Assembly: GCF_020400655.1 (NCBI RefSeq) | Contig: NZ_JAINRC010000027.1 | Coordinates: 1-64,000, forward strand | Origin: Streptomyces spinosus | GTDB taxonomy: Bacteria; Actinomycetota; Actinomycetes; Streptomycetales; Streptomycetaceae | Direction: 5' to 3' | DNA length: 64,000 nt | In this document: positions 9,012 through 17,921 of the stretch, piece after piece | How the letters are laid out: each line of letters opens with the position of its first letter | Numbering within the stretch: the stretch's first letter is position 1 | Program-made: the position numbers and the translations under genes | Notes under the pieces: model-generated | What the model was told of the DNA's origin: nothing | The model's database searches: none | What the model saw: the letters and a program-made list of their open reading frames with translations, nothing else

Positions 9012-9443
9012 TCAGATCACGTCCGACAGGGTGGCGCGGAATGCGTCCACCTCTCGCTGTACGTAAGGCGAGAGGTCGGTGAGCATGCGGACTGTCCCGT
9101 CAAGGTGACGTGCGAGTTCCGGCGCGTTCCTCCACACCGATTCCTTGCGCGTCAACGCCGCGGAAAGCAAGTCGTCGTCGTACCAGCCGCCCGCCGCTTC
9201 CTGCGGTGCTGTATCGCGCAGGAAGTCCAGAGCAACGGGAAGGAGCCAGTCAAGGCCGACATCCTGGGCGATGAGCCGGCGTAGATCCTCCACTGTGAGA
9301 TCTTCGATGGCTCGTCTCCTCAACTCGTGGACGCTGAGAACCAAGTTCGTGCTGCCTTCTGGGGGATCGGGCCATCGATCCCCCTCCAACTCTTCGACGG
9401 ATCTGCTTTTGTCAACGAAATCCGAGAGCATGATCTCCTTCAT
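9012..9443 (-). CDS. CdiI-type immunity protein for the adjacent Rhs toxin
   Basis: A 143-residue protein with the pattern of the CdiI_2-like contact-dependent inhibition immunity family: SVEELEGDRWPDPP near the N-terminus, then LTVEDLRRLIAQDVGL, a LLPVALDFL helix and WYDDDLLSAAL. It lies 12 bp downstream of the Rhs toxin stop codon, the standard place for the cognate antidote. ATG 9443 gives MKEIMLSD; ATG 9431, with AAGGAG 3 nt upstream, is an alternative start. Base composition here and in the toxin tip is visibly more A+T-rich than in the flanking Rhs core. Likely binds and neutralises the toxin tip in the cytoplasm of the producer and its kin. Confidence 0.82.
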   Translation of the reverse strand: MKEIMLSDFVDKSRSVEELEGDRWPDPPEGSTNLVLSVHELRRRAIEDLTVEDLRRLIAQDVGLDWLLPVALDFLRDTAPQEAAGGWYDDDLLSAALTRKESVWRNAPELARHLDGTVRMLTDLSPYVQREVDAFRATLSDVI

Positions 9444-9455
9444 TCCGAGATTGGT

Positions 9456-12400
9456 CTAACGATGTCCGATCGAATGCAGGAAGCCATTCAAGCGGTCAAG
9501 CTCTCCGATCACCTCTTTGCGCTTGGTGATCAGAACGTCGACTCCTCGGTCCGTCAGCGTTTCAGGAGGACTCTCGATTTCACGTTCAAGAACTCTCCTT
9601 GCCCTGTCCAAACCATCCCGTGCCTGCTTCAGTTCCGCGATGTGATCGAAGGGCGTGCCGTCGGCTTTCCGGGCGACCACCTCTCCGTTTGCCTCTCGCC
9701 TGGCCGCATCGTAGTGGTTGTGATTCGGCTGCGAGTTGACATCACCAAGCGGGTCCTTCCTTATGTTCTCGAACTTTTCAATGGCACGCTGCGCGGCCGG
9801 CGACAATCCCAACTCACGGCAGGCGTCGGGCGCGAGGCCCAGCGAGTCGGTCCACCTGAGCGGGTTATGGACGTAGGTGGCTGGGCTGGGAGCGGGTGCG
9901 AGTCCGAGAGGGTCTGGTGTGAGGTAGCGGGCGGTTTCGGGGTCGTAGTGGCGGAAGTAGTTGTAGTGGAGGCCGGTTTCAGGGTCGTAGTACTGGCCTG
10001 GGAAGCGTAGGGGAGTGTAGGTCGTGCTGTTCGCCGACCACGCCGTTGTTCCCCACAGGGTGCTGCGGGTGCGCCAGGCGATGTCGCCCTGTTCGTCGAT
10101 CAGTTCGCTCGGCGTGCCGACCAGGTCGGTGACGATGGCGAAGAAACGGGAGTCGATTTCCTGCTGGGGAGCATTGGCTGCGGTGATGCGTTCCGTTTGG
10201 GAGAGCGGGCGCAGGCCTTGGTGGTCCCAGGTGAGGGTGACCGGGTGGGGTAGGTCAACGGCTGTCGTGGTCTGTTCACACAGCGTTGTGCCGTCCCAGG
10301 TGAAGTCCACCCGCTCCACGACCGTCTCGCCGTCGTCGGCCAGGCGGAGTTTCGCCGTGCGGCGGCCCAGCGGGTCGTAGGTGTAGCGCCAGCGGGTGCC
10401 GTCGGGGGTCACCACCGAGGTCAGGCGGTCCTCTGCATCCCATTCGTAGCGCCATGTGTCCGGCTTGCGGGACAGGCGGGTCTTCTGGCGGAGGGTGATG
10501 CGGCCCAGCGCGTCGTGCTCGTAGCGGGTGTTGCCGGCTCGGACGATGCTGGTGCCCACGTAACTACGGGGCCCCGTCGCCTCTCGGCCCGGGTGGTGCG
10601 GTGGCCAGGACGCCTGGGTCTGGTTGCCTGCCTCGTCGTACGCGTACCGTTCCGTCCAGTTGGACGCGTGTACTGCCGTCACCCTGCCTGCCGCGTCCAG
10701 GTCGAAGCGGCGGCTGCCGGACAGGTGGTCGTCTATGCCGATCAGGTTGCCGTCCGCCCGGTAGGTGTAGGTCCGGTGCTGCACGGTGCAGCCGCCGTGT
10801 CCGGTCACCCGTTGGGTGGTCAGGCGGCCGAGAGCGTCGAAGGTGTGTTCCAGGGCGACCGTGGCGCCAACCCGACGGGTTAGTTCGCGGTCTGCTGCGT
10901 CGTACGTGAAGTCGATCGTCCGGCCGGACGCCACCATGCTCGTGCGGCGGCCCGCCGCGTCGAACGACCACGTTGTCCTGGCCCCGGTCGGGGTGGTGCG
11001 GCCCGTGGGGCGGCCCAGGGGATCATAGGTGTACGTCACTGTACGGCCGTTGACGCTCTCGGAGTGCACGCGGCCGTGGCGGTCTCGCAGCAGGGTCAGT
11101 GTGGTGCCGTCCGGGCCCGTCGCCTGGGCCAGTTGGTCGGTCAGGTCGTACGCGTAGGTCGTGACCTGGCCCGCCGTGTCTTTGCGGACTACCTGACCCA
11201 GTTCGTTGCGTTCGAAGGACGTCACCTCACCGAGTGCGTTCCGACGTGCGATCAGGCGGCCCGCCGTGTCGTATTCGTACGTCAGCGTACGGTCGTCGAA
11301 GTCCGTCTCCGTCACCAGGCGGCCGGCCGCGTCGTACTCGTACGACCAGGTCAGCCCCTGTGGAGTCGTGACCTTCGTCAGGCGCAGTTCCGTGTCGTGG
11401 TCGAATGCGTAGCGAACACCGTCCGGGCCCGTGCGGGCCGTCAACAGGTCGAAATGGGTGAACTCGAAACGGCTGACCCCGCCGAGCGGGTCCGTGTGGC
11501 TCGTGCAGTTTCCTTCGCCGTCGTACGTCCATGTCTCTGTGGTGCCATCGGGGGCCGTGCGGCGGGTCAGCTTGCCTTCCAGCGACCATTCCAGGTGGGT
11601 CGCCGCGCCGGTGGGGTCCGTGATCGTGGTGGGGAGGCCGAGGGGGTTTCGTTCGTAGCGCGTGGTCGCGCCCAACGGGTCCGTCACCTGCACAGGCAGG
11701 CCCCTGCGGTCGCAGATGACCCTTGTCGTGTTGCCCAAGGGGTCCGTCACCGACGTCAGATGGCCGGCCCCGTCGTACGCGTATCGGGTGGTCTGGCCCG
11801 CCGAGTCGGTCACCGAGGTGCGGTTGCCCCGTTCGTCGTACGTCTGGCGGGTCACCGTCCCGTCCGCGTGCACGACCTTCACCGGGAGGCCGAGGCCGTT
11901 GTACTCCGCCCGCGCCTCGCGGCCGTCCGGGCGGACCACCCGGGTGAGGTTGCCGGCGACGTCGTACTCGTACGTGGTCGTGTTGCCCAGTGGGTCCGTG
12001 GTGGACAGCAGGCGGTTGAAACGGTCGTGACTGTAACTGGTGGTGACGCCGAGGGCATTCGTTTCGGCGATGACCTGGCGGTTACGGTTGATCAGATAGT
12101 GGGTGGTGTGACCGTGTGAATCGGTGATAGTCGTGGTGTGCTCACCGGTGCCGGGATCCACCGGCCCGTAGGCGAAAGTCGATGCCAGGTGGCCGGCGGC
12201 TCCCGACTGGTGGGTGCAGCGGTCCTGGTCGTCATAGACATACGTGAAGTGACTGTCGTTGCTGTCGGTCCAGGAGGTGATGCGCCCGCGATGGTCGTAG
12301 GTGAAGCGGGTGGCATGACCGGCTGAGTTGACGACCTCAGTCAGGTGGCCGTCGGCGTAGCCGTAGCGGATCAGTTCATGACCGGTGTCATCCGCCGCCC

Positions 12401-14144
12401 CCGCCAGGCGCAGGGCGGTGACACGGTCGTCGGCAGTCGACACCAGCAGGCGGTAGCCGCCGCTGTGGGTGAGAGCGCTGGGTACTCCCGTGGTGTCGTA
12501 CTCGAAGGTGATCCAGTTGCCGTTGCGGTCGTTGATCTGCTCCAGTACCGCCAGGCTTGCGGAGCGGTTGGCGAAGTGCCGCACCTGGCCCGTCTCGGGG
12601 TCGGTGAGGGTGTAGCCGTCGTCCGTTCGGTCCAACGACCAGCGGGGGCCGTGGTTGGGGAGAGTCGGCAGACCTGGAGCCGGATGCGGGTAAGCGAGTG
12701 TAAGGCCGTCCTCGCCGACGAAGACGACTCCCTGTGAGTCGATCTCCAGGCGCTGGTCGAGCGTCGAGGACCAGGCCGGTCCGAACCAGCCGCCGAGTCG
12801 GTAAGAGGATTCGAACTGGCGCTTGACGATCAGCGGCAGGACGCCGAGAAGCGAGACGTCCGTGGCGGGCAACACCATGCGGCCGGTGGCGACGTCGACG
12901 GGGTCCTTCTCGCAGACCTTCTCCAGCGGCCGCCGTGAGACGTCCTCCGCGCCCTCCTCCACCGCGTTGCGGGCGGTCTTGCGCAGCCCCTGTTCCGCGA
13001 CCCCTTCGGCGCCTTCCTTCAGCGCGAGCCGCAGGCCGCCCCGGGCCAGGCCCGCGCCCTTGGTGCCGATCAGTTCCGGGATGAGGCGGCCGACGAACTC
13101 CGAGGGGTCCTTCTTGAAGCCGTCCACTGCGGCCTGCACGACCCGCTCGGGATGCGCGGCGGTGGAGACCAGCCCGGACAGCGTCATGCTGACGTTCTGC
13201 AGGTATGCGGCGGGGTGGGTGAGGTTGTAGGGGTCCGTCGGGTTCAGCCCGCGGACGAAGTTGACCAGGCCCGCCGTGCCCTTGAGAGCGCCGCCGACGA
13301 CATGGGTGAGTTCGGTGTTGACCGCCTGGTAGCCGTCGCTGAGGTCGTTCCCGATGCGTTCCAGGGGCGGGGGTTCCGCGGGGGCGTGGGCCAGGGCTGC
13401 CTTGACCTTGCCCTGGGCTTCGGAGGCGGCGGTGTTGCGCTGTTTGCGGGCCTCGGCGAGCTTGTCCTGCGCGGCCTTGATGTCGGCTTTGCCCGGGTCG
13501 TGGAACGGCTCCGGCTTGGGGCCGGGGTCCTCGTTCGCCTTGATCTTGGCGTTGTAGGCGTCGACCGTCTTGTTGTACGCGTCCACCGCGTCCTTGGAGG
13601 CCTTCACGCCCTTCTTGTAGAGCTCGACGGCCTCCTTGGCCTGCCCTTGTGCCCACTTGACGGTGTCGGCGTACGCCTCCAGCGCACCGGCCGCCGTGGC
13701 GCACGCCTCCGCCGCCCGCGCCCACTTGACGGGGTGCACGCCGAACTTCTCCCGGAAGGCGTCGCCGCCCTCGCCCCGCCAGCCGGAGGAGTCGACCTTC
13801 TTCAGCCCCTGGCCGACCTTGTCGAACGCGCCGTGGAAGTCCCGCAGGTGCTTGGCGCTTTCGCGGATCTTGTCCGGGCTGCCGTGGACGAGTTCGTTCG
13901 CCTCCTCGCTCTGGCCGAGCTGCTGCTCGCCCGGTGTCGCCCCGAGGTCGGAGGCGACGCCGTCGCCCCAGTCCTCCACGCTGTCGGCCCAGTCGTGCGC
14001 ACCGACGTAGTCCAGCGCGCCGCCCAGCTTGTCGGTGCCGTAGTCGACCGCCTCGCCGAGTTTCTTCTTGCCCTCGTCGTAGAGGTGTTCCCCGTAGCCC
14101 AGGGCACTGTTCAGGCCGTCGCCGATGTCACCGAAGACCCCCAT
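9456..14144 (-). CDS. Rhs/YD-repeat polymorphic toxin with WXG-like N-terminus and Ntox28-like C-terminal toxin
   Basis: A 1,562-residue antibacterial toxin. Residues 1-~220 are helical with a WXG-like turn (SSGWRGEGGDAF), a type VII-like export signal rather than a Sec signal peptide. Residues ~409 onward start CEKDPVDVATGRM and SYRLGGWFGPAWSS (DUF6531-type Rhs entry), followed by about 30 YD repeats that should form the Rhs shell. The shell closes at YLTPDPLGLAPAPS near residue 1410. The last ~120 residues are the variable tip: HYDAARREANGEVV, GTPFDHIAELKQARDGL and GFLHSIGHR, matching the polymorphic toxin type 28 (Ntox28) pattern, a predicted RNase of the BECR fold. The start ATG overlaps the upstream gene by 4 bp (ATGA). 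The immunity gene follows after 12 bp. Confidence 0.9.
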   Translation of the reverse strand: MGVFGDIGDGLNSALGYGEHLYDEGKKKLGEAVDYGTDKLGGALDYVGAHDWADSVEDWGDGVASDLGATPGEQQLGQSEEANELVHGSPDKIRESAKHLRDFHGAFDKVGQGLKKVDSSGWRGEGGDAFREKFGVHPVKWARAAEACATAAGALEAYADTVKWAQGQAKEAVELYKKGVKASKDAVDAYNKTVDAYNAKIKANEDPGPKPEPFHDPGKADIKAAQDKLAEARKQRNTAASEAQGKVKAALAHAPAEPPPLERIGNDLSDGYQAVNTELTHVVGGALKGTAGLVNFVRGLNPTDPYNLTHPAAYLQNVSMTLSGLVSTAAHPERVVQAAVDGFKKDPSEFVGRLIPELIGTKGAGLARGGLRLALKEGAEGVAEQGLRKTARNAVEEGAEDVSRRPLEKVCEKDPVDVATGRMVLPATDVSLLGVLPLIVKRQFESSYRLGGWFGPAWSSTLDQRLEIDSQGVVFVGEDGLTLAYPHPAPGLPTLPNHGPRWSLDRTDDGYTLTDPETGQVRHFANRSASLAVLEQINDRNGNWITFEYDTTGVPSALTHSGGYRLLVSTADDRVTALRLAGAADDTGHELIRYGYADGHLTEVVNSAGHATRFTYDHRGRITSWTDSNDSHFTYVYDDQDRCTHQSGAAGHLASTFAYGPVDPGTGEHTTTITDSHGHTTHYLINRNRQVIAETNALGVTTSYSHDRFNRLLSTTDPLGNTTTYEYDVAGNLTRVVRPDGREARAEYNGLGLPVKVVHADGTVTRQTYDERGNRTSVTDSAGQTTRYAYDGAGHLTSVTDPLGNTTRVICDRRGLPVQVTDPLGATTRYERNPLGLPTTITDPTGAATHLEWSLEGKLTRRTAPDGTTETWTYDGEGNCTSHTDPLGGVSRFEFTHFDLLTARTGPDGVRYAFDHDTELRLTKVTTPQGLTWSYEYDAAGRLVTETDFDDRTLTYEYDTAGRLIARRNALGEVTSFERNELGQVVRKDTAGQVTTYAYDLTDQLAQATGPDGTTLTLLRDRHGRVHSESVNGRTVTYTYDPLGRPTGRTTPTGARTTWSFDAAGRRTSMVASGRTIDFTYDAADRELTRRVGATVALEHTFDALGRLTTQRVTGHGGCTVQHRTYTYRADGNLIGIDDHLSGSRRFDLDAAGRVTAVHASNWTERYAYDEAGNQTQASWPPHHPGREATGPRSYVGTSIVRAGNTRYEHDALGRITLRQKTRLSRKPDTWRYEWDAEDRLTSVVTPDGTRWRYTYDPLGRRTAKLRLADDGETVVERVDFTWDGTTLCEQTTTAVDLPHPVTLTWDHQGLRPLSQTERITAANAPQQEIDSRFFAIVTDLVGTPSELIDEQGDIAWRTRSTLWGTTAWSANSTTYTPLRFPGQYYDPETGLHYNYFRHYDPETARYLTPDPLGLAPAPSPATYVHNPLRWTDSLGLAPDACRELGLSPAAQRAIEKFENIRKDPLGDVNSQPNHNHYDAARREANGEVVARKADGTPFDHIAELKQARDGLDRARRVLEREIESPPETLTDRGVDVLITKRKEVIGELDRLNGFLHSIGHR

Positions 14145-14803
14145 CAGCCCTCACCGCCCTGCTGCTCGGCGGCTTGGGCGCGGGCCTCGGGGGAGGGGCC
14201 GAAGGTGTCGTCCAGGTACTGGCCGTACTCCTGGTCCGAGACCCCGAACGCGTTGTGCAGGTTCTCGGGGTTGAGGCCCATCGGCCCCACGGTGTGGGAG
14301 GTCATCACGTCCCGCCCGGCGTCCTTCCAGCCCTGCTTGCTGTTGGCCCAGGCCTGCTCGAAGGACTCCTTGCTGTAGTCCACGTCACCGCCGTAGGCAC
14401 CGGAGGAGGCGATGTCACCCCAGCCCATCTTCTGCACGTCCTCCTCGGAGGCGTACGGATTGCCGATGGCCGCGTTGGTGACGATCTTGAAGGTGCCCTC
14501 GACGTACTGGTCGGTCTCGTAGTAGGTGCCCGCCGCCAGGCCGGTCTTCGCGGCGAAGCCGTTGCCCTCGTCGATGAGCGAGCGCACGCCCCATTCCCAG
14601 CGTTCACAGAAGGACTTGAACTCGTCCGTGAGGCCTTGGTGGCCCAGTTCCAGCCCGGACAGGGCGATGTCGGAGAAACCGCGCCCGGCACCGGCCTCGC
14701 CGACCATGCCAAGTTCCTTCAGCTCGCCCAGCGCCTCGGTCAGCCCCTTGGCGATCAGACCGAGTCCCTCGGTCGCCAGATCCTTGCCGCCGCCCCCGCT
14801 CAC
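14144..14803 (-). CDS. WXG-like partner protein of the Rhs toxin
   Basis: A 219-residue soluble protein beginning GTG (MSGGGGKDLA). The first half is helical, with LGLIAKGLTEALGELKELG and a WEWGVRSLIDEG turn resembling a WXG motif. The second half has SFEQAWANSKQGWKDAGRDV and an acidic Gln/Ala-rich end. No enzymatic motif is seen. It sits directly before the toxin with a 4-bp ATGA overlap, so the two are translated together. The likely role is a WXG100-type export partner or chaperone for the toxin N-terminus. Assignment rests on context and general layout; the protein could also be an adaptor of unknown type. Confidence 0.6.
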   Translation of the reverse strand: MSGGGGKDLATEGLGLIAKGLTEALGELKELGMVGEAGAGRGFSDIALSGLELGHQGLTDEFKSFCERWEWGVRSLIDEGNGFAAKTGLAAGTYYETDQYVEGTFKIVTNAAIGNPYASEEDVQKMGWGDIASSGAYGGDVDYSKESFEQAWANSKQGWKDAGRDVMTSHTVGPMGLNPENLHNAFGVSDQEYGQYLDDTFGPSPEARAQAAEQQGGEG

Positions 14804-14817
14804 CGCACGTCCCCCGT

Positions 14818-15279
14818 CTACTCAGCCACCACGTCGACGTCCACCGCCACCTCGTCCGGCACGATCCCGCGCACCGGGGGAAAGACCATCCCGTCCTCAC
14901 CGTCCGCACAGTCCAGCGCCACCCCACACGGCACCCCGACCGCCGGAACCGCAGCGTCCAGCAGACGCGCCCCCAGCCACCGCTGGTACGGCCACTCCCG
15001 GTCACCCTCACCTCGCGCGAGTGCGAAGCGCGCCAACGCCTCCTCGTTCGAGAAGGCGTAGAACCAGCGGACACCACCGAAGTCCGCTGTCAGCGGCGCG
15101 TCGTCCTGGTCCAGCGGCACGAGCACCGCCGTACGGCGGAACTCGCCGAGCAGACGCACAAATTCATGCCGTCGGTGCTCCGCGGCATCGGTCTGTGGTG
15201 CCCCTCGAACAGGCGAACCGGTGCCTTCGGGCGCCTCCGGTGTGGTCGTGTCCTGCTGGTCGGTACGGGTCGAGTTCAC
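14818..15279 (-). CDS. SseB-like protein at the head of the toxin operon
   Basis: About 153 residues if the GTG at 15279 (MNSTRTDQQ) is used; an in-frame ATG at 15381 would give 187 residues, and neither has a clear ribosome site. The conserved part starts HEFVRLLGEFRRTAVLVPLD and continues through VRWFYAFSNEEALARFA, matching the SseB N-terminal fold (a small alpha/beta domain found with secretion and polymorphic-toxin genes). The C-terminus VDVDVVAE is acidic. Only 14 bp separate its stop from the WXG-like gene, so it is probably the first gene of a four-gene operon. Biochemical role unknown. Two larger SseB-like proteins lie at 52.1-53.9 kb. Confidence 0.65.
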   Translation of the reverse strand: MNSTRTDQQDTTTPEAPEGTGSPVRGAPQTDAAEHRRHEFVRLLGEFRRTAVLVPLDQDDAPLTADFGGVRWFYAFSNEEALARFALARGEGDREWPYQRWLGARLLDAAVPAVGVPCGVALDCADGEDGMVFPPVRGIVPDEVAVDVDVVAE

Positions 15280-15436
15280 GTAGTCGTATAGACGTGACCT
15301 CGGCACATGTGCCGGAAATTCGGCGTTGCCCCCGTGATCGTTCACGGCCGGATCATTACATCGGCACATTCTGGATCGCAACGCGGAGCGGGGGATGCCG
15401 TCGGCGGCACGGTCGAATTCCGGCCTTCTCGAACGG

Positions 15437-15958
15437 TCATGCTTCCGGCAGGCTCCCGCACAGCTTCCTCAGCACAGCCCCGCACCGGCGCGCGTACGCG
15501 TGTTGCAGTCCCCGGGTCGCCGGGCCGCCCGCGCGGGCGTACCACTTGGCGGCCTTGCTGAAGGCCGCCACCGTCAGCCAGACCGTGCCGTCGCCGGTGC
15601 GGTCGACCACGAAGGCCTCCTCGCCGCACTCGGGGTGGCCTTCGAGGGTGCCGTAGGCCCAGCCGGCCCGGCGGTGTTCCTCGGCCGTCCATATGATGCG
15701 GCAGGGGGCCCGGATGACGCCGGCCAGGGTGACGGTGACGTCGGCGCCGGGGGCGGCGCGGTCGGCGCCGGCGTCGATGCCGACGCCCAGGGCGCGGTGC
15801 ATCTCCCAGGTCAGGACCGCCTCGGCGGCTCGCTGGAACACCTCCTGGCCTTCGCCGAGGCGGGTGCGGACCAGCATGGGGTGGAAGCCGGGCGGGCAGA
15901 AGGTGAGATCGTCGCGGGTCGCACCGACCGGCTCGTAGGTGAAGGTCGCCGAGGACAT
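15437..15958 (-). CDS. DUF1990 family protein
   Basis: A 173-residue protein (MSSATFTYEPVGATRDD) without signal peptide. It matches the DUF1990 pattern: Y-x-x-VGAT near the start, FHPMLVRTRLGEG, RAAEAVLTWEMHRALG, a long beta-rich middle, then YGTLEGHPECGEEAFVVDRTGDGTVWLTVAAFSK with a Cys and the terminal helix AYARRCGAVLRKL. Family function is unknown, though a START-like lipid-binding fold has been suggested. It lies downstream of the M4 protease gene, separated from it by a strong hairpin, so it is probably transcribed on its own. Confidence 0.85.
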   Translation of the reverse strand: MSSATFTYEPVGATRDDLTFCPPGFHPMLVRTRLGEGQEVFQRAAEAVLTWEMHRALGVGIDAGADRAAPGADVTVTLAGVIRAPCRIIWTAEEHRRAGWAYGTLEGHPECGEEAFVVDRTGDGTVWLTVAAFSKAAKWYARAGGPATRGLQHAYARRCGAVLRKLCGSLPEA

Positions 15959-15972
15959 GGGTCACAAGCGTA

Positions 15973-16010
15973 GGGCGGCACCCGGAAGAACCGCTTCCCG
16001 GGTGCCGCCC
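15973..16010 (-). terminator. Terminator of the first M4 protease gene
   Basis: GGGCGGCACCCGG (15973-15985) pairs perfectly with CCGGGTGCCGCCC (15998-16010) around a 12-nt loop. It lies 20 nt beyond the protease stop codon. There is no U-tract, as is usual for Streptomyces terminators. Confidence 0.7.
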
Positions 16011-16029
16011 CCTCACGAGCCGGCGCGTA

Positions 16030-17670
16030 CTAGCTGACGTTGACCGCTGTCCAGGCCGCCGCGACCGCGTTGTACTCGGCGCTGCCGGAGCCGTACAGCG
16101 CGGACGCCGCGTTCAGGGTCGCCGTGCGGGCGGCCTTGTAGTTGGTCGTCGACGTCATGTACGTGGTCAGCGCCTTGTACCAGATCTGCAGCGCCTTGGC
16201 GCGGCCGATGCCGGTGACCGCGGCGCCGTTGTAGGTCGGCGAGTTGTAGGTCACGCCGTTGATCGTCTTCGAACCGCTGCCCTCCGACAGGAGGTAGAAG
16301 AAGTGGTTCGCGACGCCGGACGAGTAGTGCACGTCCTTGCTGCCGACGGACGAGGACCAGTAGTCGGCCGAGCCGCCGTCCTTGCTGGGCTTGTCCATGT
16401 AGCGCAGCGGGGTGCCGTCGCCGTTGATGTCGATCTTCTCGCCGATGAGGTAGTCACCGGGGTCGGACGCGTTGTTCGCGAAGAACTCCACGCCGGTGCC
16501 GAAGATGTCGGAGGTGGCCTCGTTCAGGCCGCCGGACTCACCGGAGTAGTTCAGGCCCGCGGTGTTGGAGGTGACGCCGTGGCTCATCTCGTGGCCGGCC
16601 ACGTCCAGCGAGGTCAGCGGGTCGACGTTGCCGGAGCCGTCGCCGTAGGTCATGCAGAAGCAGCCGTCGTCCCAGAACGCGTTGACGTAGGCGTTGCCGT
16701 AGTGCACGCGGGAGTAGGCGCCCACACCGTTGTTCTTGATGCCGTTGCGGCCGAAGGTGCTCTTGTAGAAGTCCCAGGTCTCGGCCGCGCCGTAGGCGGC
16801 GTCGGCGGCCGCGGTCTGGTCGGAGGAGGAGCTGGAGGCGGTGCCGGTGCCGAAGACGTTGGTGGAGCTGGCCACCAGGGTGCCCGTGCCGGACGTCTTG
16901 CGGGCCAGGTTGTAGGTCTTGTGGTTGCCCCGCGCGCTGTCGGTGAGCTGGTAGGTCGAGCCCGACTGCACGGAGTTGAGGGTGACCGTGCCGGAGTACA
17001 GCGTCTTGCCGGTCGCGTTCTCGATGCCCTGGTACTCGAACAGCTTCTTGCCGGTGGCCGCGTCGGTGATGACGTGCAGCTGGTTCGGGGTGCCGTCGTC
17101 CTGGAGGCCGCCGACGACGGTCTCGTAGGCGAGGACGGGCTTGCCGGAGCCGGCCCAGATCACCTTGCGGGCGCCGTCCGCGGTGGTCTTGGCGGAGCCC
17201 AGCGTCTTGGCGGCGGACACCGCCTGCTTCTCGGCCTTGGCGGCGGTGATCTGCGGCTTGAGCGAGGCCACCTTGATGGCGGACTTGGTCGCCTTGGTGA
17301 CGCCCTGGGTCTTGCCGGACTTGGCCGTGTGGACGATCAGGTCGCCGCCGAGCACCGGCAGGCCCGCGTAGGTGCGCTCGTAGCGGGTGTGGACGGTGCC
17401 GTCGGCGTCCTTGACGACGTCCTTGACGACCAGCTTCTCCTGGGCGCCGAGGCCTATCTGCCGGGCGGTGCCGGCCGCGTCGGCCTGGGCCTGCTGGATC
17501 AGGGTGGTGCGCGCGGCCGCGGACAGCGCGGTCGGGGCGGCGGCGAGCGGCTTGGCCGCCGGCTGGGCGGTGGCACTGGTGGTGACACCGGTGGCGAGCA
17601 GGGCTCCGGCGGCGACGGCGGTGGCGATGGCCAGAGTGGTGCGCTTGTGACGCGCGTAGAGGGGGCTCAC
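16030..17670 (-). CDS. Secreted M4 metalloprotease (thermolysin/griselysin type)
   Basis: A 546-residue pre-pro-enzyme. The GTG start follows AAGGAG at 8 nt. A Sec signal peptide (basic KRTTLAIATAV, hydrophobic stretch, ATAQPAAKP cleavage area) and a FTP/PepSY propeptide (residues ~45-210, TRYERTYAGLPVLGGDL) precede the catalytic domain. Zinc ligands are His360 and His364 of HEMSH with Glu361 as catalytic base; the third ligand is the Glu of GGLNEATSD. The domain ends NAVAAAWTAVNVS, so no C-terminal accessory domain is present. It is probably released into the medium for protein feeding during development. The 684-residue paralogue upstream suggests tandem duplication. Confidence 0.94.
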   Translation of the reverse strand: MSPLYARHKRTTLAIATAVAAGALLATGVTTSATAQPAAKPLAAAPTALSAAARTTLIQQAQADAAGTARQIGLGAQEKLVVKDVVKDADGTVHTRYERTYAGLPVLGGDLIVHTAKSGKTQGVTKATKSAIKVASLKPQITAAKAEKQAVSAAKTLGSAKTTADGARKVIWAGSGKPVLAYETVVGGLQDDGTPNQLHVITDAATGKKLFEYQGIENATGKTLYSGTVTLNSVQSGSTYQLTDSARGNHKTYNLARKTSGTGTLVASSTNVFGTGTASSSSSDQTAAADAAYGAAETWDFYKSTFGRNGIKNNGVGAYSRVHYGNAYVNAFWDDGCFCMTYGDGSGNVDPLTSLDVAGHEMSHGVTSNTAGLNYSGESGGLNEATSDIFGTGVEFFANNASDPGDYLIGEKIDINGDGTPLRYMDKPSKDGGSADYWSSSVGSKDVHYSSGVANHFFYLLSEGSGSKTINGVTYNSPTYNGAAVTGIGRAKALQIWYKALTTYMTSTTNYKAARTATLNAASALYGSGSAEYNAVAAAWTAVNVS

Positions 17671-17702
17671 AGAAGCTCCTTCTGGTGGGGGAGTCCGGGC
17701 AG

Positions 17703-17715
17703 TGTGGGGTTACTG
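17703..17715 (-). promoter_or_regulatory. Second motif shared by the M4 protease leaders
   Basis: TGTGGGGTTACTG (plus-strand reading) lies 33 nt upstream of the protease start; 12 of 13 bases match a copy upstream of the other M4 gene. Its role is unknown. Confidence 0.35.
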
Positions 17716-17790
17716 CCGGAGTGTGTGGCGTTGCGGAGTTGCGGTGCTGCTGCGGCGGGTGGAGAGAGAGTGACATCAAGGGCGCGTACA

Positions 17791-17821
17791 TGTCAGGCCC
17801 TTGACGTGATGTTGGCCGAAA
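17791..17821 (-). promoter_or_regulatory. Bipartite motif upstream of M4 protease 1
   Basis: On the plus strand TGTCAGGCCC (17791-17800), 11 nt, then TTGGCCGAAA (17812-17821). The same arrangement with identical spacing occurs upstream of the second M4 gene (18 of 20 arm positions match). It lies 121 nt before the GTG start. A shared activator or repressor site is the simplest reading. Confidence 0.5.
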
Positions 17822-17921
17822 GTCAACTGTCCGAGAAACGTTGCGGGCGTGTGAACCGGGTGCCGCCCGAGGGTGTTCGACCCCCGGACGGCCCCGTGAT
17901 CACCGGCCCCCGGCGTGCGGT

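Noticed and set aside
9900..12900. Regular DNA repeats that might suggest a CRISPR array
   Set aside because: The units are degenerate and in frame, and they code the YD repeats of the Rhs toxin.
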